64,000 nucleotides of DNA from NCBI RefSeq assembly GCF_030812415.1, contig NZ_JAUSST010000002.1, forward strand, positions 434,001-498,000, read 5' to 3'. The position numbers and the translations under genes are program-made. This stretch comes from Paenibacillus harenae (lineage in GTDB: Bacteria > Bacillota > Bacilli > Paenibacillales > Paenibacillaceae). Under the pieces are notes generated by a model, which saw only the letters and a list, made by a program, of their open reading frames with translations, was not told the DNA's origin and did no database searches. Below, in pieces: positions 1 through 8,999 of this stretch (position 1 is the first letter of the stretch; every line of letters begins with the position of its first letter).

Positions 1-2012
1 AAGAGGCGGTAGCCGCTTTTATGGCGGAAGTAGAAGAGAAGAGCGTGAAGTTCGATTCGCTTCGCCACAAGCTGGACTATTTAATCGAGAACGACTATTA
101 CGACAACGTGTTCGACAAATATACATACGATCAGGTTGAGGCTGTATTTACTTTGACGGCAAGCAGCGGCTTCGAGTTCCAATCGTACATGGCGGCATCG
201 AAATTCTATAAAGACTACGCCATGAAGACGAATAACAAGGCGCAGTACCTCGAGCAATATTCCGATCGCGTAGCGATCGTTGCTTTGCACCTCGGCGAAG
301 GCGACGCAGACCGAGCGCTGCGTATCGCCGATGCGATGATCGAGCAGCGCCTGCAGCCGGCTACGCCGACATTCCTGAACGCGGGCAAAAGCCGCCGCGG
401 CGAGATGGTTTCCTGCTTCCTGCTGGAAATGGACGACTCCCTTAACTCGATCAACTACGTACTCGGCACTTGCATGCAGCTCTCCAAGATCGGCGGCGGC
501 GTAGCCGTCAATCTATCGAAGCTGCGCGGGCGCGGCGAGCCGATCAAAGGCGTAGAAGGCGCGGCCAAAGGCATTATGCCCGTGCTCAAGCTGATGGAGG
601 ATGCTTTCTCCTACGCGGACCAAATGGGGCAGCGCAAAGGCTCCGGCGCCGGCTACTACAATATTTTCGGCTGGGACGTTATCGAGTTCCTCGATTGCAA
701 AAAAATTAACGCCGACGAGAAAACACGGATCAAAACGTTGTCGATCGGCCTGATCATACCGAACAAATTTTACGAGTTAGCCGCAAGCAACCGGCCGCTC
801 GTCGTATTCGGACCTCATTCCGTACAGAAGGCATACGGCAAGCATTTGGACGATCTCGATATGGACGAGATGTACGAAGAGCTTCTTGCGAACGACAAAG
901 TAACGAAGAAAACGGTGATGAACGCACGCGACATGCTGACGAAGATCGCTTCGATCCAGCTTGAATCGGGTTATCCGTATATCATGAACAAATCGAACGC
1001 GAACAAGATCCACGCCTTGAAGGATATCGGTTCGATCAAAATGTCCAATCTTTGCACGGAAATTTTCCAACTGCAAGAAACATCGGAAATTAACGACTAC
1101 GGCTATGACGATGTCATCCAGCGCGATATTAGCTGCAACCTGGCATCTCTCAATATTGTGAACGTAATGGAACGCAAGAAGCTGAAGGAATCGGTTCATG
1201 TGGGCATCGAAGCGTTGACGACCGTGAGCGACTTGTCCAAAATCGACAACGCGCCAGGCGTGCGCAAGGCGAACGAGGAGCTTCACTCCGTCGGTCTTGG
1301 CGCGATGAACCTGAACGGCTACTTGGCGAAGAACAAAATCGCTTATGAGAGCGAAGAAGCGAAAGACTTTGCCGGCGTATTCTTCATGATGATGAACTTC
1401 TACTCGATCGAGCAAAGCATGCTTATTGCCAAGGAACGCGGCACTACATTCAAAGATTTCGAACGTTCGGAATATGCGAAAGGCACTTATTTCGCGCGTT
1501 ATATCGAGAACGACTTCCGTCCGAAGACTGAGAGAGTCGCGGAATTGTTCGAAGGCATGGATATTCCGTCACCGCAAGACTGGGAACAACTTAAGGGTCA
1601 GGTTCAGAAGCATGGCTTGTTCCATGCCTACCGTCTAGCCATCGCTCCTACGCAAAGCATTTCGTATATTCAAAATGCGACTTCGAGCGTTATGCCGATC
1701 GTCGAGCATATCGAGACGCGTACGTACGCAAACTCGACAACGTATTATCCGATGCCTTATTTGGCGCAGGAAAACTACTTCTACTACAAATCGGCCTACA
1801 ATATCGATCAGTTCAAGCTGATTGACCTGATTGCCGAAATCGGACAGCATGTCGATCAAGGCATCTCGACCGTATTGCATGTCAACAGCAACGTAACAAC
1901 CCGTGAGCTGGCGCGCTTCTATGTATATGCTGCGCAGAAGGGGCTCAAATCGCTCTACTATACGAGAACGAAGCGTCTTTCCGTTGAGGAATGCACGAGC
2001 TGCGCCGTATAA
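1..2012 (+). CDS. nrdE: Class Ib ribonucleoside-diphosphate reductase alpha subunit, 5' end outside window
   Basis: Catalytic subunit that reduces ribonucleoside diphosphates to deoxyribonucleotides. The reading frame is open from base 3 with no stop, and the residues before the first ATG (base 21) already match the NrdE N-terminal region, so the true start lies roughly 25-30 codons upstream and the ATG at 21 is internal. Family cysteines are present: the pair that reduces substrate is encoded at 414-416 and 1134-1136 (SCNLASLN), the radical-site motif NLCTEI has its Cys at 1053-1055 with the catalytic Glu two residues on, and the C-terminal shuttle pair CTSC is at 1992-1994 and 2001-2003. 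The gene ends 45 bases before nrdF. In Bacillaceae nrdI normally precedes nrdE, so it is expected just outside the window. Confidence 0.95.
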   Translation, partial: EAVAAFMAEVEEKSVKFDSLRHKLDYLIENDYYDNVFDKYTYDQVEAVFTLTASSGFEFQSYMAASKFYKDYAMKTNNKAQYLEQYSDRVAIVALHLGEGDADRALRIADAMIEQRLQPATPTFLNAGKSRRGEMVSCFLLEMDDSLNSINYVLGTCMQLSKIGGGVAVNLSKLRGRGEPIKGVEGAAKGIMPVLKLMEDAFSYADQMGQRKGSGAGYYNIFGWDVIEFLDCKKINADEKTRIKTLSIGLIIPNKFYELAASNRPLVVFGPHSVQKAYGKHLDDLDMDEMYEELLANDKVTKKTVMNARDMLTKIASIQLESGYPYIMNKSNANKIHALKDIGSIKMSNLCTEIFQLQETSEINDYGYDDVIQRDISCNLASLNIVNVMERKKLKESVHVGIEALTTVSDLSKIDNAPGVRKANEELHSVGLGAMNLNGYLAKNKIAYESEEAKDFAGVFFMMMNFYSIEQSMLIAKERGTTFKDFERSEYAKGTYFARYIENDFRPKTERVAELFEGMDIPSPQDWEQLKGQVQKHGLFHAYRLAIAPTQSISYIQNATSSVMPIVEHIETRTYANSTTYYPMPYLAQENYFYYKSAYNIDQFKLIDLIAEIGQHVDQGISTVLHVNSNVTTRELARFYVYAAQKGLKSLYYTRTKRLSVEECTSCAV

Positions 2013-2057
2013 GATCCATTATATCGTTGCTTACGTAGCAAAGAAGGAGCTCACCTA

Positions 2058-3014
2058 ATGAAAGCAGTAAACTGGAATCGCCCGGACGACGATTTTACGC
2101 TGACGTTCTGGCAGCAAAATGTAATGCAATTTTGGACGGACGAAGAAATTCCGTTATCGGATGATAAAATGGATTGGATGGACATGACAGACGACGAGCG
2201 CATGCTGTACAAAAACGTGCTCGGCGGTTTGACCCTGCTCGATACGATTCAGGGCGGCGTTGGCATGCCGAAGATTCTTGAGCATGTAGAAGGCTTGCAG
2301 CGCAAAGCAGTGCTGTCGTTCATGTCGATGATGGAGCAAATCCATGCGAAGTCGTACAGCAGCATCTTCACGACGCTGGCTTCCAACGAGGAGATCGACG
2401 CGATCTTCAAGTGGGTAGAGTCGAACGAGCAGCTTCAGAAGAAAGCGAATCTGATCGCTTCTTGGTACTCGAATATTACGGGGCCGAAAGAACTGTACAA
2501 AGCGATGGCGGCTTCCGTATTCCTGGAAAGCTACCTGTTCTACAGCGGCTTCTTCTATCCTTTGTACCTGGCTGGTCAAGGCAAAATGACGAGCAGCGGC
2601 GAGATCATCGACTTGATTCTTCGCGACGAGAGCATTCACGGCTTGTACGTAGGCGTACTCGCACAAGAGCTCTACCAAAATTTCAGCATAGAAGAGCAGA
2701 AGCAGCTGCACGAAGAACTGATCGCGCTTCTGGTCGAGCTGTACGAGAACGAGGTTGTGTACACGAACGATCTATACAGCCCGCTTGGTTTGCAGGATGA
2801 GGTTAACACGTACGTTCGTTACAATGCGAACAAGGCTCTGATGAACCTTGGCTTCGAACCGTATTTCCCGGAGGAGCCGGTCAACCCGATCGTGTTCAAC
2901 GGAATCAGCACGCATACGAAGCAGCATGACTTTTTCTCCAAAAAAGGCAACGGCTACGTTCGTACGATCCACGTCGAGCCGCTTAACGACGACGACTTCG
3001 TATTCAACTTCTAA
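2058..3014 (+). CDS. nrdF: Class Ib ribonucleoside-diphosphate reductase beta subunit (318 aa)
   Basis: Small subunit that carries the dimetal centre (Mn or Fe) and tyrosyl radical for NrdE. An AAGGAG ribosome binding site precedes the ATG by about eight bases. The metal ligands and radical residue are visible: Asp62 (LLDTIQGG), Glu93 and His96 with Tyr100 in MMEQIHAKSYSS, Glu157 (FLESYLFYSGFF), and Glu191/His194 (RDESIHGLYVG). Length is normal for NrdF. It is cotranscribed with nrdE and followed by a strong hairpin terminator. Class Ib enzymes use NrdI and NrdH as partners; neither is in the window. Confidence 0.96.
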   Translation: MKAVNWNRPDDDFTLTFWQQNVMQFWTDEEIPLSDDKMDWMDMTDDERMLYKNVLGGLTLLDTIQGGVGMPKILEHVEGLQRKAVLSFMSMMEQIHAKSYSSIFTTLASNEEIDAIFKWVESNEQLQKKANLIASWYSNITGPKELYKAMAASVFLESYLFYSGFFYPLYLAGQGKMTSSGEIIDLILRDESIHGLYVGVLAQELYQNFSIEEQKQLHEELIALLVELYENEVVYTNDLYSPLGLQDEVNTYVRYNANKALMNLGFEPYFPEEPVNPIVFNGISTHTKQHDFFSKKGNGYVRTIHVEPLNDDDFVFNF

Positions 3015-3031
3015 ATACATGCAAGATTGGG

Positions 3032-3068
3032 GAGCATCAGGTCATTACGGCCTGATGTTCTTTTTTTA
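3032..3068 (+). terminator. Rho-independent terminator after nrdF
   Basis: A 10-12 bp stem, GAGCATCAGG pairing with CCTGATGTTC across a short loop, is followed directly by seven T. It closes the nrdEF transcript. Confidence 0.9.
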
Positions 3069-3160
3069 ACTACCCTTATACTGGGAAGACGTGTTACACT
3101 AAAGGCAGAGAAAGCTCATCCTAGCGTACAAGTCCTGAAGGAATCGAAGGAGGAAATCGC

Positions 3161-3613
3161 GTGGAAAACTGCTCAATCGTAACGAAGCCCGCACTCCAAT
3201 TGGTTGGAATCAGCTATAGCGGTCCTTACTCGCAATTTCCAGATGAAGCGATTCGTCTGCAAACGGAGTTTCTGGCAAGGAAACATGAATTGTATGGCGC
3301 AGCCAAGTCGCCGGTGCTCTACAGCCCATACTTCGGCAACGAGGTGTTCGTAACGTATTGGGCATGCTATGAGGTATCACATATGGAGGAACTCCCTTCC
3401 GGCATGGTTCAGATCACCATTCCGGCCATGCGATATGCCATGGCAGGTTGTTCCAATAAACGAATTGGTGAAGGATACGAGCAGCTAAAGACTTGGATGA
3501 ACGAGATGCGCTTAGAGAAGCAAAACGATGCAGTGGCGCTTGAGCTGTTCTATATCGATGAGCATCATGTAGAGGAAGAGCCCGTTGAGCTGCTTATACC
3601 GCTTAAGGGTTAA
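3161..3613 (+). CDS. GyrI-like / AraC effector-binding domain protein (150 aa)
   Basis: Stand-alone small-molecule-binding domain of the GyrI/BmrR-C-terminal type, with no DNA-binding domain. The N-terminal pattern (KPALQLVGISYSGPY) and the later WACYEV and AMRYAMAGC strands fit this fold. Start is GTG 3161 with AAGGAGGAAA just upstream. It sits alone between two terminators, so it is probably monocistronic. Such proteins bind hydrophobic or cationic compounds or act as ligand sensors; the ligand here cannot be told from sequence. Confidence 0.75.
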   Translation: MENCSIVTKPALQLVGISYSGPYSQFPDEAIRLQTEFLARKHELYGAAKSPVLYSPYFGNEVFVTYWACYEVSHMEELPSGMVQITIPAMRYAMAGCSNKRIGEGYEQLKTWMNEMRLEKQNDAVALELFYIDEHHVEEEPVELLIPLKG

Positions 3614-3628
3614 CATATAAAATGGATA

Positions 3629-3657
3629 GGCTTGCGGCACCGTAGCAAGCCTTTTTT
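3629..3657 (+). terminator. Rho-independent terminator
   Basis: GGCTTGC and GCAAGCC form a 7 bp stem followed by TTTTTT; it ends the GyrI-like gene. Confidence 0.85.
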
Positions 3658-3688
3658 ATTTCGAAGGCGAGTAGGGAGGGACAAGGTG

Positions 3689-4510
3689 ATGAATGACGGA
3701 GTAGAGTTATTTATCGTCGATGCGTTTACGAATGAACCGTTCAGAGGGAATCCGGCTGCGGTATGCTTATCGGACAAGGATAGAGAAGAGAGCTGGATGC
3801 AGCAGGTGGCTGCGGAGATGAACCTATCGGAGACGGCTTATGTCGTGCCTGCCGGCGCAGGCTTCGGCTCTAACGATTATCGTCTTCGCTGGTTCACGCC
3901 AAAGGCGGAGGTTGACCTATGCGGGCACGCCACTCTTGCCGCAGCTCATCAGCTATGGCAGACGGGACGGCTTCCTGCAGATGCGCACGCGCGTTTTCAT
4001 ACGAAGAGCGGCCTGTTGACGGCTTGGCGTGACGGGGCTTGGATTGCGATGGACTTTCCGGCAGAGCCTCCGGCGGCGGAGCAAGTGCCTGAGGAGCTGA
4101 TTCAGGCACTTGGTCTTATTCCAAGGTTCGCTGGACGAAACCGAATCGACTATTTCATAGAGGTGGACAACGAGCAGACTGTGCGGACATTGAAACCGGA
4201 TTTTGCGATGATTGCTAGGTTGCAGGCTCGCGGTGTAGTGGTGACAAGCCGCGCAGACGCTGATAGCGGAGCCGATTATGACTTCGTTTCACGGGCGTTC
4301 TATCCGGCGATTGGCGTTAACGAGGATCCGGTCACAGGATCTGCGCATTGCGCACTGGCACCCTATTGGTCGAAGCGGCTGAGGAAGGACGAGCTGATCG
4401 GCTATCAGGCATCGGAAAGAGGCGGTATCGTGCGGGTCAAGCCGGGCGGTGATCGCGTTTGCTTGTCCGGTCAAGCGATTACGGTACTCAAGGGTCAATT
4501 GGAGGGATAA
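3689..4510 (+). CDS. PhzF family protein (isomerase/epimerase fold, 273 aa)
   Basis: Member of the PhzF family (two-lobed diaminopimelate-epimerase fold). Hallmarks are GNPAAVC near residue 20, the catalytic glutamate Glu48 in NLSETAYV, DLCGHATLA, and the C-terminal NEDPVTGSAHCALAPYW. GGGAGGG at 3674-3680 fits either GTG 3686 or the adjacent ATG 3689, which I prefer; an upstream in-frame extension would read through the preceding terminator. It is followed after 4 bases by the DUF2164 gene, so the two are likely cotranscribed. Most bacterial PhzF relatives outside phenazine clusters have no known substrate; no phenazine genes are present here. Confidence 0.85.
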   Translation: MNDGVELFIVDAFTNEPFRGNPAAVCLSDKDREESWMQQVAAEMNLSETAYVVPAGAGFGSNDYRLRWFTPKAEVDLCGHATLAAAHQLWQTGRLPADAHARFHTKSGLLTAWRDGAWIAMDFPAEPPAAEQVPEELIQALGLIPRFAGRNRIDYFIEVDNEQTVRTLKPDFAMIARLQARGVVVTSRADADSGADYDFVSRAFYPAIGVNEDPVTGSAHCALAPYWSKRLRKDELIGYQASERGGIVRVKPGGDRVCLSGQAITVLKGQLEG

Positions 4511-4514
4511 TTCG

Positions 4515-4772
4515 ATGCAAATAATAAAGCTGCCTAAAGAGCAAATGGATAAGGTGATCGGCAATATTCAGCAATTTTTCGAGCTGGAGCGCTCGGAGAC
4601 GATCGGTTCGATCGCCGCTGAGCAGCTGCTGGATATGATGCTGAAGGAGCTGGCTCCGTATGTGTACAACGGAGCGATCAGCGATGCGCGCAAAGCCGTA
4701 TTCGAGAAGATGCAAACGCTCGAGGACGAGCTGTACGCGCTGGAGAAGCCGATAATGACGAAGAGAAGCTAG
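4515..4772 (+). CDS. DUF2164 family protein (85 aa)
   Basis: Short helical protein resembling DUF2164: an N-terminal IKLPKEQMDKVI segment, then a central SIAAEQLLDMMLKELAPYVYNGAISDA region that is the conserved part of this family. GGAGGG precedes ATG 4515 by eight bases, and the ribosome binding site lies in the end of the PhzF gene. Function is unknown. Its stop overlaps the stop of the convergent GH42 gene by four bases (CTAG) and there is no terminator between them. Confidence 0.75.
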   Translation: MQIIKLPKEQMDKVIGNIQQFFELERSETIGSIAAEQLLDMMLKELAPYVYNGAISDARKAVFEKMQTLEDELYALEKPIMTKRS

Positions 4773-6787
4773 CGCGGTTCACAGCCATCCCCGGCAAACC
4801 GTATGATTCGATATTCGTAAATGCCGACGGTAAGCCGGCCGGCAGCTAGGCGAGCTTGCGTCAAAGCGTCGGTGCCTTCTTGCGGAAGCGTAACGGAGCC
4901 GCCTGCGCCATCCATATTGACGATGACCCATAGCGTATAGCCGTCCCCCTGCCTCGGAGCAACGATGGTGCCGGATGTCGCGTCCGTACGCAACTTAAGA
5001 CCGGCTTCGCCGGCATAATAGGCAAACAGCCTCTTCAGCATAGCATCCCCGTCTTCTCCAACCGGCATCGAGCCGAGCAGCACGAGCTTGCCCTTGCCTA
5101 TTGCCCGTTCGGTAATGAAAGAAAGACCCGACGCAACGCCGCCGTTCCGAATCTTTCCGATCGATTTCGCCCCAGGCTCTCGAGGCTCGAATACGGCGCT
5201 CCACATGCCAAGCGAAGCAGAAAGCCCGAACGCCTGGCCGACCGTCCCCGTTCCGTCGATCGGATAGGTATAGACGGTCTCCACGCCCGCCAGCTTCTCC
5301 AGCTGTCCAAGCGCCTCATTCGTATGAATCGTATGCTCCTCCGTCCGTCCGCCCGTAAGCGGTCCGGCAATCCATATGCCGCCGTTCCTGACGAAGGCAA
5401 GGGCACGCTCAAGAAAAACAGGCGATATAGAGGGGAGGAACGGCGTAAGCAGAAGCTTATAACCGCGAAGCTCCGCACCCTCCATAATAAGTTCGCGATG
5501 TATGCCCATCTCAAGCAAACGCGAGTAATACTCGGTAACCAAACCGCGGTAATTCAGCTTGCGCAGCGGCTCCGTTCGAAAAAAAGCTTTTGCCCGGTCC
5601 GAATACGTCATGGCTGCCTCAGCTTGCATAGGAACGGTTGCCAGCAGCAGCGGCTCAAGCTCCTCTTTGGCTAACGACGCCTCCAGCACGTTCTTGAATC
5701 CGATCGTCGGCTTTCCCCATGCGCTTAAGACGGAGCCGTGCGGCTGCTCGCAGCCCGCGCGGTGCTGCCGCCAGTGCCAATAGCAGAAACCTTCCGCACC
5801 CAAAGCATATGCTGCAACGGCTTCGGCTCTCACATAGCCGCCAGGATGCGGGACGGAGCAGCTCTCGATAGAGCCGCTGAAGGAAGGGCTCGTCTCCATA
5901 ATCCAAAAAGGGGTTCCCCGCTTTACCGTCCTCCACAAGTCGCAGTTGATTAAATAAGCGGCATAGTTGCTTGCGGAAGCATACGTATCGTAAGAGGCAA
6001 AGTCGAGCCCTTGAAACAGCTTCTCGTTGTCGACGTGGAACGCGATGCTGCTGTTATGCGTAATGGGTGCAGCGGAATAGCTTCTAATCATAGCGGCTTG
6101 CTCGCCAGCGAATTCAGCGATTTTCTCCATCGAAAAGAGCTGGTACATCGTCTTTAGCGATGCGTTATGCAAAAAAGGCGCGAGTCCCGGCTGGGGCACT
6201 TGTTCGAAGCTTTCGTACCGCTGGCTCCAAATCGCCGTTCCCCAGTTCTCGTTTAACCGCTCGATACGCCCGTACCGATCCTCTAGCCATTTATGCCATA
6301 GGGAGTGGCAGCTCTCGCACAGGCATTCCGATACATGCGCTTTAAACTCGTTATCGAGCTGCCAGCCGATTAAACCGGGCAAATTTCCTACCGCTTCCGC
6401 AATATGCTTGGTGATCAAGGCGCTTCTCGTCCGGAAATAACCGTTATTCGTGCAAGCATGCTGCCTCGAGCCATGGCCCATCGCCTCGCCTCGCTCGTTC
6501 ACATGCATTCGTTCAGGGTGGCCGTGCGACAGCCAGATCGGGGGCGTTGCCGTCGGCGTGCACATGATCGTATCAATCCCATGGGCATGCAGCCTCTCTA
6601 TGATTTGAACGAAGAAGGTCAAGTCTATGGCATTTTCCGAAGGCTCCATCGTGCTCCATGCAAATTCGCCGATTCGCACGACGTTGATGCCGACCTCCTT
6701 CATCCAAGCGATATCGTGCGCCAACGCTTCCTCCTCCCATAACTCAGGGTACCAAGCAACCCCGTAATACAGCTTTCGGCTCATCAT
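4769..6787 (-). CDS. GH42 beta-galactosidase (672 aa)
   Basis: Intracellular glycoside hydrolase family 42 enzyme that removes terminal beta-galactose, typically from galactan or galacto-oligosaccharides. The barrel starts at LYYGVAWYPELW; the acid/base is Glu147 in GWQLDNEF and the nucleophile is Glu298 in PFWIMETSPS. Four cysteines (Cys112, Cys155, Cys157, Cys160; ECLCESC) form the GH42 zinc site. There is no signal peptide. AAGGAAGG precedes tandem ATGs at 6787/6784, so I use 6787 rather than an ATG 18 bases further out. It is divergent from a sugar importer. B. subtilis YesZ, a GH42 in the rhamnogalacturonan cluster, is the closest contextual parallel. A cre-like site and an AraC-type operator core lie upstream. 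Confidence 0.93.
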   Translation of the reverse strand: MMSRKLYYGVAWYPELWEEEALAHDIAWMKEVGINVVRIGEFAWSTMEPSENAIDLTFFVQIIERLHAHGIDTIMCTPTATPPIWLSHGHPERMHVNERGEAMGHGSRQHACTNNGYFRTRSALITKHIAEAVGNLPGLIGWQLDNEFKAHVSECLCESCHSLWHKWLEDRYGRIERLNENWGTAIWSQRYESFEQVPQPGLAPFLHNASLKTMYQLFSMEKIAEFAGEQAAMIRSYSAAPITHNSSIAFHVDNEKLFQGLDFASYDTYASASNYAAYLINCDLWRTVKRGTPFWIMETSPSFSGSIESCSVPHPGGYVRAEAVAAYALGAEGFCYWHWRQHRAGCEQPHGSVLSAWGKPTIGFKNVLEASLAKEELEPLLLATVPMQAEAAMTYSDRAKAFFRTEPLRKLNYRGLVTEYYSRLLEMGIHRELIMEGAELRGYKLLLTPFLPSISPVFLERALAFVRNGGIWIAGPLTGGRTEEHTIHTNEALGQLEKLAGVETVYTYPIDGTGTVGQAFGLSASLGMWSAVFEPREPGAKSIGKIRNGGVASGLSFITERAIGKGKLVLLGSMPVGEDGDAMLKRLFAYYAGEAGLKLRTDATSGTIVAPRQGDGYTLWVIVNMDGAGGSVTLPQEGTDALTQARLAAGRLTVGIYEYRIIRFAGDGCEPR

Positions 6788-6833
6788 ACCCGCCTTCCTT
6801 TCCATCGATAGTCAGATTAACTTTATCCGATCG

Positions 6834-6847
6834 GGTAACCGCTTACA
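6834..6847 (-). promoter_or_regulatory. cre-like CcpA site upstream of the GH42 gene
   Basis: On the minus strand the bases read TGTAAGCGGTTACC, matching the catabolite-responsive element consensus TGWAANCGNTNWCA at all but the last position. It lies about 50 bases upstream of the GH42 start, where CcpA would block elongation. Confidence 0.6.
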
Positions 6848-6869
6848 ATGCGACTTTATTGATCGCATT
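6847..6869. repeat. Inverted repeat in the GH42 / importer intergenic region
   Basis: AATGCGA and TCGCATT are perfect 7-base arms separated by 9 bases. The repeat lies between the cre-like site and a minus-strand copy of the TGTCTAAT core (6867-6874), so it may be part of the GH42 operator. Confidence 0.45.
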
Positions 6870-6950
6870 AGACACATGGTTACGATACTTTTGCCGGCTT
6901 TGGACTTTCTTGCACAGCCATCAAACAAGGCGGCGAACGACCGATTCAAG

Positions 6951-6989
6951 AATGTCTAATTGCCGAAAATCAACAATGGCTAGCATAAT
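6951..6989 (+). promoter_or_regulatory. Promoter with putative AraC-type operator, importer operon
   Basis: AATGTCTAATTGCCG at 6951-6965 is repeated exactly at 13239-13253 in front of the YetA operon. Its last six bases, TTGCCG, act as a plausible -35 box; CATAAT at 6984-6989 is the -10 after an 18-base spacer. The exact sharing by two operons flanking the AraC gene suggests the activator binds here (inference). Confidence 0.6.
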
Positions 6990-7039
6990 GTGGATACACC
7001 GCTGACGAAGCGATGGAAGACAACCGGAGGTGAACGAAT

Positions 7040-7993
7040 ATGAAGCAGGCAACGGCACCCGTGTCCAAAGGGCCATCTCCCGTCTATCGGCCAAGCGTGC
7101 TGCGAAGGTTTAAGAAGGACAAGTGGCTTTATATGCTGCTGCTGCCAGGATTGCTGTACTTTCTCGTTTTCAAATACGTTCCCATGTGGGGCGTGCTGCT
7201 CGCTTTCAAAAACTATCAGCCCTATACCGGCTTTTGGAATAGCGAGTGGGTCGGCACGATGCATTTCGAGCTGTTTTTCTCCAATCCGGAGTTTTTCATG
7301 TTGCTGCGAAATACGCTTGTCTTATCCTTATATAACCTCCTGTTTTTCTTTCCGGCGCCGATCATCCTGGCTATACTGCTGAACGAGGTTCGGATCGCCC
7401 TGTTCAAGCGGACGGTGCAGACGTTGATCTACGTGCCGCATTTTATTTCGATGGTTATCGTCGCCAGCATGACTTACGTGTTTCTGACGACGCAGGGAGG
7501 ACCGGTCAACGAGCTGCTGTTCTCTTATACCGGCCGAAAAATCGAGTTTTTGGCAAGTCCGGACTGGTTTCGTCCGATCATTATTTTGCAAACGATTTGG
7601 AAGGAATGCGGCTGGGGAACGATTATATTCCTTGCGGCGCTGGCGGCGGTCGACGTCGAGCAGTACGAGGCCGCGATCATGGACGGCGCGAACCGCTGGA
7701 AGCAGATCTGGCATATTACGCTGCCGTCGATTCGAAGCACGATCGTCATCCTGCTCATCCTTCGGATGGGCAACGTGCTGGAAAACGGCTTCGAGCAAAT
7801 TTACCTGCTGCTTAATCCGCTTAACCGGGAAGCGGCCGAGGTGTTCGATACTTACGTGTACACGATGGGCATTACCCAAGGCGCATTCAGCTACAGCACG
7901 GCAGTCGGGCTGTTCAAAGCGATAGTCGGCGTCATTCTCGTGCTTGGCAGCAACTATCTGGCGAAGCGATTCGGACAATCCGGACTTTATTAA
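7040..7993 (+). CDS. Sugar ABC transporter permease, LplB/YteP type (317 aa)
   Basis: Inner-membrane subunit of a CUT1-type oligosaccharide importer. The N-terminal pattern (WLYMLLLPGLLYFLVFKYVP then MWGVLLAFKNYQP) and the EAA loop EAAIMDGANRWKQIW are typical of the LplB/YteP subgroup, which in B. subtilis is linked to pectin-derived sugars. About six membrane segments are evident. GGAGGTGA precedes ATG 7040. It is first in an operon with the second permease (31-base gap) and a binding lipoprotein. No ATP-binding subunit is encoded nearby, so a shared MsmX-like ATPase elsewhere is expected. Confidence 0.92.
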   Translation: MKQATAPVSKGPSPVYRPSVLRRFKKDKWLYMLLLPGLLYFLVFKYVPMWGVLLAFKNYQPYTGFWNSEWVGTMHFELFFSNPEFFMLLRNTLVLSLYNLLFFFPAPIILAILLNEVRIALFKRTVQTLIYVPHFISMVIVASMTYVFLTTQGGPVNELLFSYTGRKIEFLASPDWFRPIIILQTIWKECGWGTIIFLAALAAVDVEQYEAAIMDGANRWKQIWHITLPSIRSTIVILLILRMGNVLENGFEQIYLLLNPLNREAAEVFDTYVYTMGITQGAFSYSTAVGLFKAIVGVILVLGSNYLAKRFGQSGLY

Positions 7994-8024
7994 CGAATAA
8001 AAGCCGTAAGAAAGGAGCCTGATC

Positions 8025-8909
8025 ATGGCCAAAACCTATCGATCCGCAGCAGGCACCGCATTCGACGCGTTCAACTATGTATTCCTTGGCGTATTTGCGC
8101 TGGCGGCCGTCCTTCCGTTCATCTATGTTATTTCGGGATCGTTCGCAACCGACGCGGAGCTGACGAAGAGAGCCGTATTTCTCATTCCGGAAACGTTCTC
8201 CGTAGCGGCCTACAACTTTATTTTCTCGACCAACACGATCATGAAAAGCATCGGCGTCTCCATGTACGTTACGGTCATCGGGACGGCAGTCAATCTGTTC
8301 TTCACCGTTACGATGGCTTATCCTTTAGCTCGGCGAAGCTTAATGGGACGGAATACGGTGCTGAATCTAGTCGTCTTCTCCATGCTGTTCGGGGGCGGGA
8401 TGATTCCGACTTATCTCGTTATTCGCGAGCTCCATTTGATCGATTCGTATTGGGCGCTTATATTGCCCGGCGCGATCAGCGCGTTTAATTTGATCATCGT
8501 CAAAAACTTTTTTCAAGAGCTGCCGCCCGGCCTTGAGGAAGCGGCCAAGATCGACGGCTGCACGGAGCTGGGGCTGCTATGGAGAATCGTGCTTCCGCTG
8601 TCCAAGCCGGTGCTCGCCACCTTTACGCTGTTTTATGCGGTAGGCCATTGGAACGATTTTTTCGCCGCTTTGCTCTACATCAACGATCCGATGAAATGGC
8701 CGCTTCAGGTGCTGCTGCGTCAAATCGTATTGCTATCGCAAGCGGCGGCAGGCGACATTAATGCGATGGACCCCAATTTCGTAAAGCCGCCGGACCAATC
8801 GATCAAGATGGCGGTCATCGTCGTCGGCACCGTCCCGATTTTGCTCGTATACCCGTTCCTGCAAAAGCACTTTGCCAAAGGCGTATTGATCGGTTCCATC
8901 AAGGGTTAG
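8025..8909 (+). CDS. Sugar ABC transporter permease, LplC/YtcP type (294 aa)
   Basis: Second permease of the importer. About six membrane segments are present and the coupling loop EAAKIDGCTELGLLW contacts the ATPase. The signature LVVFSMLFGGGMIPTYLVIR is characteristic of the YtcP/LplC subgroup. AAAGGAGCC precedes ATG 8025. It pairs with the LplB-like permease directly upstream and the LipO-like binding protein downstream. Confidence 0.92.
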   Translation: MAKTYRSAAGTAFDAFNYVFLGVFALAAVLPFIYVISGSFATDAELTKRAVFLIPETFSVAAYNFIFSTNTIMKSIGVSMYVTVIGTAVNLFFTVTMAYPLARRSLMGRNTVLNLVVFSMLFGGGMIPTYLVIRELHLIDSYWALILPGAISAFNLIIVKNFFQELPPGLEEAAKIDGCTELGLLWRIVLPLSKPVLATFTLFYAVGHWNDFFAALLYINDPMKWPLQVLLRQIVLLSQAAAGDINAMDPNFVKPPDQSIKMAVIVVGTVPILLVYPFLQKHFAKGVLIGSIKG

Positions 8910-8968
8910 GTCGTTACATCCTCTGCCGCCGCGAGCTTAACCGAAGCCGCAGGCAGACGGTTTTACGA

Positions 8969-8974
8969 TATAAT
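8969..8974 (+). promoter_or_regulatory. Possible internal -10 box before the binding-protein gene
   Basis: A perfect TATAAT lies 26 bases before the binding-protein start, downstream of a weak hairpin (TCTGCC/GGCAGA). No good -35 is visible, so it may only be chance or a minor internal promoter raising binding-protein expression. Confidence 0.3.
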
Positions 8975-8999
8975 ACAACTAATTAAGGGAGGTACATGC

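Noticed and set aside
3689..4510. Phenazine biosynthesis
   Set aside because: A lone PhzF homologue without other phz genes does not indicate phenazine production.
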